A stretch of 64,000 bases of DNA. Source: Chaetomium olivaceum (taxonomy: Eukaryota > Ascomycota > Sordariomycetes > Sordariales > Chaetomiaceae). Positions 22,634-33,623 of the stretch are shown here, one piece after another. The translations under genes and the position numbers were made by a program. The stretch spans positions 1 to 64,000 of the forward strand of contig JAYWVB010000010.1 of the NCBI GenBank assembly GCA_039881045.1, read 5' to 3'. The notes below the pieces were generated by a model. It saw nothing but the letters and a program-made list of their open reading frames with translations. It ran no database searches and was not told the origin of the DNA. The stretch's first letter is position 1, and every line of letters starts with the position of its first letter.

Positions 22634-23632
22634 CTAGTTATCGCCCACAACCCTCGCGCACTTCACCTTCTTCCCATCCACAATCTCACAGCTTGTCAGC
22701 CTCCCACCCTGCTCCGCGAGCTTCACATCCAGCACCTTCACGCCCGCCAAATCCCTCTCACTCCCATCCTCGAGCGTCACCCCCGTCCCGAACGTGACAC
22801 TCCCAAAGTCCGCCAACGCCACCGGAATATCCGGCCGCCCATCCAGCGGGAAATCCTCCACCACCCACGCCGCCTCCCTCCGACACAACCCCTTCCCCTG
22901 CGCACCGCCCCCCGGCAGCACCTGCCTCACCCTCTGCTTCGGCGTCGCCCCGGGAGCGTTCGCACAGGTGACATTCCCCCCAAAGTTCTCCGCCACCACC
23001 ACCACCACCTCCCCCTCTTCATCATCCCCGTCCGCCCCCTCCCCAAACTCCAGCGTAAACCGAACCAAATCCCCCTCCCCCGCCGCAAACTCGTCCCCAT
23101 AGAACCCTGTCTCCGTCACCTGCCCGGGACCCTGGTACCACGCAAACGGCCGCTGCGCGCCCTCCAGCGTCCCGTCCCAGAAGATATCCACGCCTGCGCG
23201 CAACGATCCCGATCCCCCGCCGCATTGGGATGTGCCTGTGCCTGTGCTGTCCACGCCGATCCAGAAGGACGCCGCGTACAGCGCGGCCGTGTTGTTGGCG
23301 GTCGGGCCGGCGGTGGGCATGCGCGCGGGCGGCACGCGGAAGGTGCCCGAGACGGTGGTGAGGAGCGGGGCGGGGTGGTGGAGTTGCTGCCCCCAGAAGG
23401 GGGCAGGGTGAGGATGGCGCCGCCTCTGGTGGATTCATCGTCGGCGATGGCGAGCAGGCGGGCGTTGCCGCCGGGGAGGGTGTTGGGGAGGGTGTGCAGG
23501 AGGCGGTAGGGTGGGTGTTGTTGTTGATGATGGGGGGTGGTGTTGCGGGTTGTTGTTGCGCGCTGGGGGAGGCGGGCGGCGGTGGTGGTGCCGGTGACGG
23601 TGGCGACGAGGGTGAGAAAGGTTGTGGCTTTC
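22634..23632 (-). CDS. Secreted G1 (eqolisin) peptidase homologue lacking the catalytic Gln/Glu pair
   Basis: Eqolisins are secreted acid peptidases with a Gln-Glu dyad. ATG 23632 opens with a signal peptide (MKATTFLTLVATVTGTTTAA). The beta-sandwich follows: TFRVPPARM, SFWIGVDSTGTGTSQCGGGS, LRAGVDIFWDGT, AFAWYQGPGQ, NFGGNVTC, LCRREAAWVVEDFP, VALADFGSVTFG, TSCEIVDGKKVKCARV. Compared with the scytalidoglutamic peptidase pattern (LQTGFD and NAEFIIEDF), the catalytic Gln is Arg (LRAGVD) and the catalytic Glu appears to be Ala (AAWVVEDF). If so it is a non-peptidase fold, perhaps a binding or inhibitor-like protein. A one-base loss at 23373-23385 separates the signal/propeptide from the domain; both replaced residues lie downstream in one clean frame. 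Confidence 0.75.
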
Positions 23633-24809
23633 ATTTTGGGTGGTTTGATTAAGGTGGATGATGAATGAATGGATGGATGGGTGCCGGGAAGAGTGCAGGT
23701 TGAGCTCCTGAGTTTGGCAACCTTCACGAGAAACGGGGAGGAAGTCAAAGGTTCGAAAAGAAAGAGAACCTGTTCGTCTGGTGGAATGGACTGGAGGGGA
23801 AAGAGTGAGCACCCAAAGGAGAGAGATCGTCCGTTTCGTTTCGCTGATCCCAGGAAACAAGCATAGCCACCCAAAGACAAACAAGAATGGCGGTTAAAGC
23901 CCCTTATAAGTCCCCGCTTAAGGCAGACGGCAAACCACCGAGAATACCACCCTGAACCAATCATCCCGATGGCCCGATCCCAGTCGCGGCAAGCGTCAGG
24001 TACCGGAAGCACAGCATCCAATCCAACCTCACAAGCCCACGGGCCAGAACAAATGGAAACTCAGCGTGTGCCAATACCCATGCAGCATGGGAGGTTACCT
24101 CGCAGGTTGCACCGCATCATCACCACGATGACTTGTCCAACACTTCGATTCGATGAAGGCAAAATCAGGGGCAACTCTACTATCCATAGGCAATTGTAGC
24201 CTCTTCATACGTCGCCAGCCAAACCCTCGATCACCATTCCACACCGCGCCAAGCACATCTCACAGGATCCAATCCCATCGCACCCTACCAGGGGAGTGAG
24301 ATCCGAGCCGACAAACGAAACAGCGCGCTCACTGCCGCTCCCGACTCCGCTGCCCATCCGCTCCAATCTCCTGCGCAAGGCGGGTCCAGCCCTGTGAAAC
24401 CACACGCCCTGCAGGCCAAGCGGCAGCGCTGTCAGGTACGAACGGCCGGCCGTCGGTGAGTTTGATATCGCAGCCGTCAACCAATTGGCCAGCAACTGCA
24501 TGTCTTCTCAACCCAAGACGCGTGATACTTTCAAGCTGCACGTCGCCGCTTGTCTGGCAGCAGATAGCGAAAAGCCACGGCCGGTACGAGGTGACACGGC
24601 GGGAAAAAACGAGGCAAGGCCAGATATCCCAGCACAGCACACAATACCAAAAAAACAGCATGGATCCAACAAGTCTATATGCCGGCTGCGTACACAAACA
24701 AACAAACACACAAAAAGTCGTTCTCCCAATATCACAGCTACAGGGTACGGATGGATGGTTACCCAACCCCCCGTCACCCCCTACCTCCCTCCGCTCCCCT
24801 CGCCTCCCC
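23633..24809. other. Intergenic region, upstream of G1 homologue and 3' of glucosidase II
   Basis: About 1.2 kb with no recognisable coding region. A GGAT/GAAT-rich stretch near 23660-23682 (gaatgaatggatggatggg) is a short microsatellite. Confidence 0.45.
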
Positions 24810-27800
24810 TCAAAACCCAATCCTCCAATCCGCCCCAATCCTCACACCCACCTTCCTCACCACCGCAAACGCCGCCTTGCCGTCCTTAGCAGCCGTAAAC
24901 TCCATCTTGGCTTCCCACGTCTTGCCCTCACTCTCCACCGTCACCGTCGCCTTGCCCTTCCAGCTCGCGGGCGCGCCCACAATGACAATGCGGTCCACAC
25001 CCACAGTGCGCATCTGCTTCAGCCAGGGGCCTTCCTCCACGGTAGCCGGGTCACGGCCCTCGGCGTCGACAGACACGAGGCTGCCGGCAGCGCCGTCAAA
25101 GACAAAGCGGCGGTGGATGTACTGCCCGTCCTGGAAGTCGAACGAGTCGCCGTCGTCGACGTACAGGTCGCCCTCGGCGGCGGCCTTGCCGGAGCGGGGT
25201 GCCGTCACGACAAGCGTGTAGTCGTCCCAGCGCATGAGTTGGGATGAGCGGCGGGGGATGTCGCGGCGCGCGAAGATGTGTCCGCCGCGCATTAGTAGGG
25301 GGATCTTCTCCATGGGGGCGTCCACGGTGACGGTCTTGCCCTTGGTGGTGGGGATGACGTCGTAGGTGAAGTAGTCGTAGTAGACCTCGGCGTCGGGGAT
25401 CCAGACGTCGACCGAGGTCTTACCCTCCTCGGTGACGGGCTTGACGAGCAGGCCCGTGTTGCCGACGAAGAACTGGTCGTCGAGGGCGAGGCCGCCTTCC
25501 TCGGACGGGTGCGTGTAGAACATGGGCTTGATGACGGGCGTGCCGTCGAGGTGGGCCTGCCGGAAGGCCGTGTACCACGACGGCAGCAGGCTGTAGCGCA
25601 GGCGGAGCGCCCCGCCGATGATGGTGGTGTAGGGCTCGCCGATGAGGTACGGCTCACGCCGGCGCGCGTCGATGTGCGCGTGGGCGCGGAAGAAGGGGTA
25701 GAAGGCACCGGCTTGGTACCACCGCGTCAGCAGCTCCTTCCCGGGGTTGCCGAAGAAACCGCCGACGTCGGCGCCCGAAAAGGGAAACCCGGCAATGCCT
25801 TGGCTGAGGATCATGGGGATCGACGCCTTGAGGTGACCCCACTCGGCTTGGTTGTCGCCCGTCCACATGGCACCGACGCGCTGCGAGCCGGCGAAGAACG
25901 AGCGGGTCAGCACGAACGGGCGGCGGAGCTCGCCAGGCTTGCGGGTGATAAGGGCATGGTAGGTGGCGTTCTGGAACGTCATGCCGTTCAGGTTGTGCAC
26001 GTCGCGATGCTCCCAGTTTCCGACGTGGAGGTTGTCCTTGGGCATGGTGGTCTCGGGCCCGTTGAAGACAGACGGCTCGTTCATGTCGTTCCAGATCCAC
26101 GTGTTCTCCATAGTGCCCTTGAATGTGTCGTATTTGAAGAGTGTCGACCACCACTCGCGCGCAGCAGGGCTGAACGCGTCAATCCAGTGCGACGAACCGG
26201 GCCAGCACCAGCCCTCGAAGATGTTACCCTCCTTGTTCAGGATGCCGAGCTCCTTAGACTTCAGCTCCGCCACAACAGGGTACTTGTCGACGTTCTTGAT
26301 GTGCGGGTCAATGATGGTCACGAGCTTCCGCCCGTGGCTGTCCAGCTGCTTGCCCATACCGATGGGGTCCGCGAACATATGCTGGTCCCAGGTGAAGTAC
26401 TTCTTCTCGTCGGTGTACTCGATATCGAGCCAGATGACGTCGTAGGGCAGCTTTGCCTTGTCCATCTTGCGGTCCACATCCTTGACATCGTCGTCGTCCG
26501 AGACGTAGTTCCAGCGGCACTGGTGGTAGCCAAGGGAGAACTCCTGGGGCATAGCAGTGGTGCCGGTAAGCTCACCGTACTTGGCGGTCAAGTCCTTAGG
26601 GGTAGGGCCAAGCAAGACAAATACATCCAGCAGGCCGCTCTCGGAGAACCAGTGCGTGTGCGTGTTGGTATTCGACTTGCTGCCCAGAGAGAGAGGGTTC
26701 TTGGCGTCTTTGCTTTTGGTAATGTCAACCCACGTCTCGGCAGCGTTCATCCAGAAGACGCCGACGCTGGAATCCTTGCGGTGAGCCTGCATGAAGGGAA
26801 TCGACCCGTAGAGGGTCATGGGGCTGTCGAGGATGTACTCGAAAACATCGGCGTTATACATCCTGTACGGCTCCTCGTAATTGCCCTCACCGCCGCGGGT
26901 TTGCTTAAGCGAAAGGGAGCTGGCGTGTGATGGGATCCCATAGACATGCTCGTAGCCGACAAACGAGATGTCGAGCCCAACACTCTCCGGGCCGCGAGGC
27001 TTGGTGTCGGTGTTTCCACCGAAAGTCTCGTCCCACCATGTAGATTCGTCCTCGCCCTTGGGCTCCTCCTCCTTTGTCTCCTCTGCCTTGTCCTCTTCGC
27101 CCTCTTTTTTCTCGGGTTCAGGCTTTTCAATCTTTGGCCTCCAGTGCTCAACATTTAGAAGACCCTGGTCATTGAACTTGATCTGGCTGGCGCCATCCCG
27201 CTTGAAGTCGATGCTAAAGGGAGAAAGCTTGATGATGGCCTCAAACTTGGAAGCCGGGCCGTACTTGACGGTGAGCTGTGTCTTATCCTCAAAAGCGACC
27301 TTGGCGGCCTTGTCGAGAGTCAAGCCTCCAACAATCGCCCATTGCTCCACCTCGTTATAGCGCTCTTTCCTCGTCTTGCTGTCGTGGCGCAACTCGATCT
27401 CCCCCTTCTGCCGCTTCTCCTCGTCGACCGTAACCCGCGCCGTGCCGGACTCGAGGAAGGATACGGTGATGGGCAGCCGGACGGTCTCGCCGTTGTCATT
27501 GATGGTCTTCACAATCACAGCCTGGTACTGTCCGTTATTGAACGACCCGGAGTCGGCCGCGACATTGTATGGCGATTCCCACGAGCTCGAGCCGAGGGCG
27601 TGGTCTGCGAATGCTCGGTTACGTTTGCAGAAGCCGGACTGGTGACATTTCTTGAAGTCATGCTCCTTGACGGCGACTATGCTTGTCAATTGCATCGTCC
27701 GATGTCAAATTGGTCTTTCACGGGACTTACCTGCAGGGGCAAATGCTGCCGAAAGCGCAGATAGCAGGCCGAGGTAGGCCGTCCATCTCGACGACAGCGG

Positions 27801-27815
27801 CCCTGCGACGTGCAT
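24810..27815 (-). CDS. rot2: Glucosidase II catalytic alpha subunit (GH31)
   Basis: ER-lumen glucosidase II trims the two inner alpha-1,3-glucoses from N-glycans on new glycoproteins and drives calnexin release. Two exons (27815-27731; 27676-24810) are separated by a GTAAGT...CATAG intron and give 983 aa with no frame break. Residues 1-28 are a signal peptide (WTAYLGLLSALSAAFA). Next is the conserved FKKCHQSGFCKRNRAFAD segment, the GH31 N-terminal beta-domain with a Lys/Glu-rich insertion, and the barrel with YDVIWLDIEYTDEKKYFTWD. The nucleophile Asp is D559 in WIWNDMNEPSVFNG. GFPFSGADVGGFFGNP and FFRAHAHIDARRREPYLIGE follow, then the beta-sandwich C-terminus. The beta subunit carrying ER retention is not in this window. 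Confidence 0.95.
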
Positions 27816-28727
27816 CTTCAACTCGCGCCCGCCTGTGGCTGTGTGGACTGGGGAGCACCAAAAACAAAACAAAAAGCAGAAAAGAGAAAAGACGTCTATA
27901 TCACTGTCGTGTTCATCGAGAGACCTCCAGGGCCGTAGAGGTACTCAATGGCTGGCTATGTGGCTGGTTGACAACCAATGTTTGTTTCGAAGCAACCGCT
28001 TTCCACAAGAGGATCAGTGGAAGCTGTCCCGTCTGGCTGTCTCATCTCCATTGAAAGATGGCACCCCAGATTGGCCACCTTGCAGCGGCCGTGAGCCCCG
28101 CAACGTTACCCCTGCTCAACGGCACCCTTTTATCCGATCAAAGACCCTATAACTGAATATTCTGTCACAGCAATTAGACTAACTGCCGTATCGAGTCTTC
28201 GAGGAACAACACCCAAACGTGAAGCTACAATCGCAGGGTTGTTGTAGGATCGATGGTATCGACGAGAGGGTCGGGATACCCAAGTCGCCGCACCCGCAAG
28301 TCACCCGCAAGTTGTGAAAGCAAATCCCAATGTGATAGTTGAGAGGGGCTGCAACATCGTTTAATACCGTACTGCATCTTGTACCTGGCAGAATTGAATA
28401 AGTTAGTTACCCAGGTAACTCTATCATGTCGGCAAAAACATGTGCTGGAGGAAGCCATCGTGGTTCGTTAAAAGCCGCCAAAAAGAACCCTCGGGACTGA
28501 ACAGCGCCTAAAACACTTATCCAAGTCAACCTTCTCCTCGGCGCCTTGTAATTTGTCCATTTCCAAAACCAATTGGGTTCTGGTCACCTCCGACCACAAT
28601 CTGCAGCTCACCGACTCATATTCCCCATTTCAACCACTTGCTCTCTGAACTGAACGGTTGGTTGTCGACACGCCGGCGCTACATCATTGCTGCATATCTA
28701 CCTAGGTTTCCGAGGATAGCCGCAGAG
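27816..28727. other. Divergent intergenic region (glucosidase II / NDK)
   Basis: No recognised gene in about 0.9 kb. It should carry both promoters. The segment 28728-29042 just downstream is an open frame fused to NDK and is listed separately. Confidence 0.45.
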
Positions 28728-29042
28728 ATGGAGGTGGAGCAACAGATGAGAGAGAGGAGAAAGGGGCCAGTTGGGCAGTCAGATGAACAGCAGCAGACGG
28801 GAAGGGATCGGGCGCCAGTTCGGGGCTTCTCGTACAGCTTCATGTATGGATACCTAACCCTGGGCCTAGTCCTCTGCATGTTCGTTTATTTTTTCCGCAA
28901 CCCCACACTCGAGCTCCTCTGTGGTCGACCTTCTTGCTCGACCCTCCTCCCGCAACAAAATCCTCCGCTCTCCCTCTCTCCGCAACAACCACAAGCTCAA
29001 CCCATTTCCAAACCAACTGCAAACCCCCCAAATCCAGTCACC
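28728..29042 (+). other. In-frame, ATG-initiated upstream extension of NDK with a membrane segment
   Basis: The frame of the NDK start codon is open back to 28638. It contains an ATG at 28728 (context gccgcagagATGG), giving 105 extra residues. They include a charged, Gln-rich stretch and a hydrophobic span, GYLTLGLVLCMFVYFFRN, followed by a Pro/Gln-rich linker that runs straight into MSTSERT. The pyrimidine-rich sequence from 28920 also looks like an ordinary fungal 5' leader, so this may be chance. If translated, it would anchor NDK to a membrane. Confidence 0.3.
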
Positions 29043-29916
29043 ATGTCGACTTCCGAGCGCACGTAAGTTGCCCTCGCCATTTACCACCAAGCCCTCGCAA
29101 TTCGCGAGCTCTCTACCCCTCGATTACCCCGCCATCCCCTTTCTCGACCACTTTACCCCGCCATTTGAGTCGCCCATGGACTAACACGGTGACAGCTTCA
29201 TTGCCATCAAGCCCGATGGCGTCCAGGTATGCATCCTCGGCTCTTCAGTTCTTCAGCCACTCTGTCTAACATTTTCTTAGCGTGGGCTGGTCGGCAACAT
29301 CATCGCCCGCTTCGAGACTCGCGGGTAAGAAAGCTCGAGTATTGTGTTTAGCCCCTTACCCTGTGCTAACCCGGAACTGCAGCTTCAAGCTCGTTGCCCT
29401 GAAGCTTGTCTCCCCCGGCAAGGAGCACCTCGAGAAGCACTGTAGGCTCTGGTCTCTCTCTTCAACCACAATGGCACAGCACACTAACAACGCTAGACGC
29501 CGACCTCTCGTCGAAGCCTTTCTTCAAGGACCTTGTTACGTGTATGTCATCCCATCCGCTTACTCGACCTTCAACATGCTTACACTCTCAATAGACATGA
29601 ACAGCGGCCCCATTGTCGCCATGGTCTGGGAGGGCCTTGACGCCGTCAAGACCGGCCGCGGTATGGACCCACCTCTTCCCCCGCAACCCCCTTGAAACCA
29701 AAGCTAACGTCACCATCTCCAGCCATGCTCGGTGCCACCAACCCCCTGTCTTCCGCCCCCGGTACCATCCGCGGCGACCTCTGCCTGCAAATGGGCCGCA
29801 ACGTCTGCCACGGCTCCGACAGCGTCGAGAGCGCCAACAAGGAGATTGCTCTGTGGTTCAAGGACGAGGACCTCGTCCAGTGGGACTCTGCCCAGAAGGC
29901 CTGGATCTACGAGTAA
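29043..29916 (+). CDS. ndk1: Nucleoside diphosphate kinase
   Basis: Transfers the gamma-phosphate from ATP to NDPs through a phospho-histidine, and in Neurospora it is also a light-signalling component. Seven short exons fit exactly: 29043-29062, 29196-29226, 29281-29324, 29383-29441, 29497-29541, 29595-29660, 29723-29916. They give 152 aa, the normal length. Landmarks are MSTSERTFIAIKPDGVQ (Lys of the active site), RGLVGNIIARFETRGFKLVA, the Kpn-loop region, MVWEGLDAVKTGRAMLGATN, and the catalytic His in GRNVCHGSDSVESA. It ends AQKAWIYE. High intron density is usual for this highly expressed gene in fungi. See the separate entry for a possible longer N-terminal isoform. Confidence 0.96.
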
Positions 29917-30624
29917 ATTCGGCCCATTATAAGAACTAGTTATGGGAACAATGATGATAGAGCTTCCGGTTTCTTTTTGAAGACTACCTGTTCTTGAACT
30001 CGTTAATCCATCACAGAACAAAAAAAAAAAAAAGCCCTTGTTACGGCCAACTCTATTTCAGCGAAGCATGGTGTGATGAATTGTCTTGGCCTCAAGTCCG
30101 ATGTCAACAACGTTTTAAAGTACCTAACGTGAGCGTCCATTGGCCGAAGTCCAGTATTGATTTGGTCAGTCGGCGGCCTGCCGCGCTTAACGGTTGTTGT
30201 TAGCCCAGCGGCCATCTTCCGCCCTCCCCTACTTCCCCTGACGGTTGGCGAAAGTGAGCGTATTGGGGAAAGAAGGTTCATCGTCAAGTTTGGAATCTAA
30301 TGGTCAATCATGCCTCGTGGAACTGGGTTATCTAAAGGGGAAGGCGCACGACACCGAAGCAACACCACAAACACGAAAGAGGAGGTTTCGGGCTATTCGT
30401 CCTCAAATTAGAGCTTTGGCAACTTCCTTTTCCTTTCTTCCTTGTAACTTAAGCCACCTATCCCAGTTCTCACATCTTGGCTCCCATTTCCGCCACTTTT
30501 AGCCGTCATGGATACATTCGAGTTCTTTTCGCATCCGTCAACCACACAAAACTAGTAGTAGTCTTCTTTTCAGCTTGAGTCTTGTATTCAGCTGCCGTCA
30601 CGATCCACGTATTAAACGGACACC
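29917..30624. other. Intergenic region after NDK
   Basis: NDK 3' UTR, a poly-A stretch at 30019-30033, and the presumed promoter of the following orphan gene. No gene recognised. Confidence 0.45.
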
Positions 30625-31593
30625 ATGGAGTCGAGCGAAAGTGACAAAAGCAAAACAGCAACTCCAAAGCCTGTACTCGTTCCTTATCCACGAGGATACG
30701 AATATCTTCATGACCTCGCCGTCAATCGCTGTGGCTGGTCCATACCAATCCCCGCGGGCATCGACAAATGCAACTTAACCTATCTGACCGCGAACTCTTT
30801 GACCTTGACTGAGACGTGGCAGTGGGGAGCTAAGGATATGATGGAGTCCGGAATAATGCCTTGGATGACGCCGTTTTCCTCAACGGTCAAAGAGCGCTAG
30901 TTGCCCCCAAGCAGTGCCAGGCAATCTCTGTGTGTTCTCGTCGGCTTCGGGGTAGCGGGCCTGGGTCCAGAACATTACAGATCGCCTCCCATACCAGCTG
31001 TTCCGCGGCGTAGACGGAGGCCCTCGACGGACACCAGAGGACCGTGGATATGCGATCCTACGCCCGTTTCCGACCTTGCGTCAAAACAAATCTTTATGGT
31101 GGTCGCGAGGGTTGCCAAGCGTAGGCCTAGAAGGTCAGACCTGTATGCGTTGCTCGGCGGTAGCAACGGACCAGGGGAACTCTATCGAATCCACGGCAAG
31201 GAGTGCTTCTATCTCCCGAGATTTCGTATGCAGCCAGCGTCTCTCCAGAGCAGGGGTGATCTTCGGAGCCAGGCCTGGAGTTTTGAGGTCCTAAACGCCT
31301 GCTGTCTTCCAACAACCCAAGCGCAAATTTCAGCATCGGCAACTCAGACCCGAACTTCAAAAAAGCCAGCCTCGACACCTCAGATCCAAAAAATACCTTC
31401 GAAATCTCGACCCAACACTTTACCTCAGCCGGTACCCACCGTCGACGAAGCGACCGACCATCATGGGTCTGAAGACCCGTTTGACTTTGAGGAGTTTCTC
31501 TATGGCGAGGGCCAAGAGGGCCTTGAACAAACAAACGACTACAAAAACGAGGACCCGTTCGATTTTGAGGAATTTCTTTATGGCGAGGTCTAA
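30625..31593 (+). CDS. Orphan ORF with internal TAG; C-terminal tandem EDPFDFEEFLYGE motif
   Basis: Not recognised. ATG 30625 (MESSESDKSKTATPKPVLVP) opens a 91-codon frame closed by TAG at 30898. The same frame is then open to a stop at 31591, which would give about 320 residues if the TAG were removed by a small intron, read through, or an error. The second part contains a basic patch (PRRRRRP), KRRPRRSDLYALLGG, and near the end two copies of EDPFDFEEFLYGE separated by a Gln/Asn-rich linker. The acidic, aromatic doublet resembles a short linear interaction motif. No signal peptide, membrane segment or domain is visible. The next in-frame ATG after the stop is at 31096. Confidence 0.4.
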
Positions 31594-31600
31594 GAGGGTG
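31476..31600 (+). repeat. Imperfect tandem duplication coding EDPFDFEEFLYGE twice
   Basis: Two copies of about 45 bp (gacccgtttgactttgagga... and gacccgttcgattttgagga...). Differences are largely at third positions, which suggests selection on the peptide. Confidence 0.7.
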
Positions 31601-32156
31601 TTAATGCCACCTTGTAGGCTGAAGGCAAGGATCTGTGCTGGTTTGGCTTCAGGGTATAACGCCGCATTCATGGCAACTATGGACGTGGATATCGCGGGTT
31701 GCTTCTACACATAGCGATACAGGATGGGCAGACAGCGGTGATTAGGATATGAGAAGACGGGGGTAAGGTTGGCAGATGTGAGAGAAAACTTGGAGGAAAC
31801 TGCTCGGCATTGGTACTACCAACGAATATACCAAAGGTTTAAGCGGAAATAAAATAAATAAAAAGCGAATTTGATACTATGCGTCGTTGGGGTAGTATAT
31901 AGGCGGTGATAACTACCCTAATTATTTATTGTTTGATCGTTTGTTTGCAATTTGAAGGCAATGAAGATGCTCCTCTAGGAGGAACGTTGGGCAGGTAGAT
32001 GATTTACATAGACCTACCCATGCTGCTAGAATGGGGATGGGGACTTCAGATAGATTACACTCTCAGCGGTGAGTAATTAACCTATGCCAAAGGTATATAT
32101 ACAAGTTCCTCCCCGCAAGAATTCAACGAGGATCACCGCCCGATGGGAAGTGGCCC
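31594..32156. other. AT-richer gene-free stretch
   Basis: No recognisable gene. Noticeably more A/T-rich than the surrounding coding DNA; presumably the 3' flank of the orphan ORF leading into the SINE-like copy B. Confidence 0.45.
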
Positions 32157-32395
32157 TAGCAACGGTGGCTTAATTGGCACTGGCGGTGGTCCTGCCGCCC
32201 TGGTTTCTGAGCCTGCGTAATAATTCCCTGGAGGTTGCAGGTTCGAGGGGTGAGACAGGGAATTTAAGGCGGCATACCGCCTTAAGGACCTTGGGTAAAC
32301 CCTATCGGGGGTTTCGTAACCGGCCTCAGCCCCGAAAGGGGGGTTGGCTGGTGAGCTTTTGCCGATTTTATTATCGTAATATTTTTTTTATCGAT
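32157..32395 (+). mobile_element. tRNA-derived SINE-like element, copy B
   Basis: The plus strand has a box A-like TGGCTTAATTGGC and a box B-like GGTTCGAGGGG about 65-70 nt later. Then comes a perfect 9-bp stem TTAAGGCGG-CATA-CCGCCTTAA (32264-32285), a second stem AAACCC...GGGTTT (32297-32314), CGTAACCGGCC, GGCTGGTGAGCTTTT and a T-rich end (cgtaatattttttttatcg). The second stem, CGTAACC block, GGTGAGCTTTT block and T-rich end match copy A in order and spacing, on the opposite strand 22 kb away. This is evidence for a dispersed family, not a single tRNA relic. Ends approximate. Confidence 0.6.
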
Positions 32396-32724
32396 GGTCG
32401 ATTCTGCTATTTTTCTTGCCTTTTCTTCATGCCTTCCTGATGCCAAATGCAAACTCTGCTCAAGACTGTTTCATCTAGTTGACTGAATTCAAGGGCTTCC
32501 ATTTGCATGAGCTTAGAAGATAAACTCAGGTACCTTAGTTGTTAAGGGCAACGAGCATATGGCCCGTGCGTCAAGCTGCTGACCCCACAACTTCGGGGAT
32601 GCCTGCCGGTGTCTGCCCGCATACCTGACATGCGACCATCAGCACCACGAATTCCGGCGCAAACCACACCCCCGCTCCAATTTCGATTCCCTCTCTTCCC
32701 ACCATTGACGGTATAACCGCGACC
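32396..32724. other. Intergenic region
   Basis: Between SINE copy B and the DUF1279-type gene. Nothing further recognised. Confidence 0.45.
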
Positions 32725-33498
32725 ATGCGCCCCCTCCAAACCCTCCCGCTCGAACTCCAATTCCAGTCGTCCCTCGCCCGCATACTCCGCCGTCCCACGC
32801 CGCAGCGCCGACCACTCCGCAACCCCCTCCCACCAAAGACTAGAACGACAAGAAGAAGACCCTACAGCACGCCCTCAACACCACCACCACCCACCCCAAA
32901 CCTGAACCCCACAAACCAAACCCAAAAGACTACACGCCTCAACCGCATCCTCGCCCGCCTGCCCCCCTCCCTCCAGCGCTACACAACCCGCCTGCGCGGC
33001 GCCCCCGCCACGCACGTCGTCGCTTTCCTGTTGCTGCACGAGCTGACTGCTGTGGTGCCGTTGCTGGGTCTGTTTGGGCTGTTCCACTACACCGAGCATG
33101 TGCCCGTGGCGTGGATGGTGGCGCATTATGGGGGGTATGTGAGGGAAGGGGTGGGTCGGTTTGAGAGGTGGTTTCGGAGGAGGGGGTTGTTTGGGTTTGG
33201 GGCGGTTGAAGGGGGGGATGTTGGGGTGGAGAGGGTGGGCCAGAGTGAGGGAGAAGAAGGGAGAGGGAATGGTGATGGTGATGGTGATGGTGATGGTGAT
33301 GGGAGGGGGGTGGTGGGCGCCGATGTGGTGTTGTCGCGGTGGGAGGCGGATCCAAAATATCGCATCCTTGTCGAGGTCGGGTTGGCGTACGCGCTGACCA
33401 AGGTGCTGCTGCCGGTTCGGATTGTGGGGAGTGTCTGGGCCACGCCGTGGTTTGCTGGGGTGCTGGGGCGGCTGAGGAAGGTTGTGAGGAGAGGGTGA
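32725..33498 (+). CDS. Mitochondrial DUF1279/FAM210-type membrane protein
   Basis: 257 aa, no introns. The N-terminus is Arg/Pro/Ser/Thr-rich and almost free of acidic residues (SLARILRRPTPQRRPLRNP), as expected for a mitochondrial presequence. Two membrane spans follow: VVAFLLLHELTAVVPLLGLF (with HYTEHVPVAWM after it) and ILVEVGLAYALTKVLLPVRI, ending in SVWATPWFAGVLGRLRKVV. The HELTA...PL and AYALTKxLxPxR patterns fit DUF1279-family proteins of the mitochondrial inner membrane. The loop between spans holds a (GD)n tract from a GATGGT microsatellite. Function not established for this fungal branch. Confidence 0.68.
   Translation: MRPLQTLPLELQFQSSLARILRRPTPQRRPLRNPLPPKTRTTRRRPYSTPSTPPPPTPNLNPTNQTQKTTRLNRILARLPPSLQRYTTRLRGAPATHVVAFLLLHELTAVVPLLGLFGLFHYTEHVPVAWMVAHYGGYVREGVGRFERWFRRRGLFGFGAVEGGDVGVERVGQSEGEEGRGNGDGDGDGDGDGRGVVGADVVLSRWEADPKYRILVEVGLAYALTKVLLPVRIVGSVWATPWFAGVLGRLRKVVRRG
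33269..33302 (+). repeat. GATGGT hexanucleotide microsatellite
   Basis: About five copies of ggtgat in frame, coding GDGDGDGDG in the loop of the DUF1279-type protein. Confidence 0.85.
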
Positions 33499-33623
33499 TT
33501 TCTTGTTGAAGGAATGTGTCTAGGGGTCGGACCATAGTAGTAAACTTGGCCCTGCAAGAGGCGGTATCGGGGTTGGTTGGTGGTGGTAGGTTGAGCCCAC
33601 TCGAAACCGGGAAGGATTGTAGG

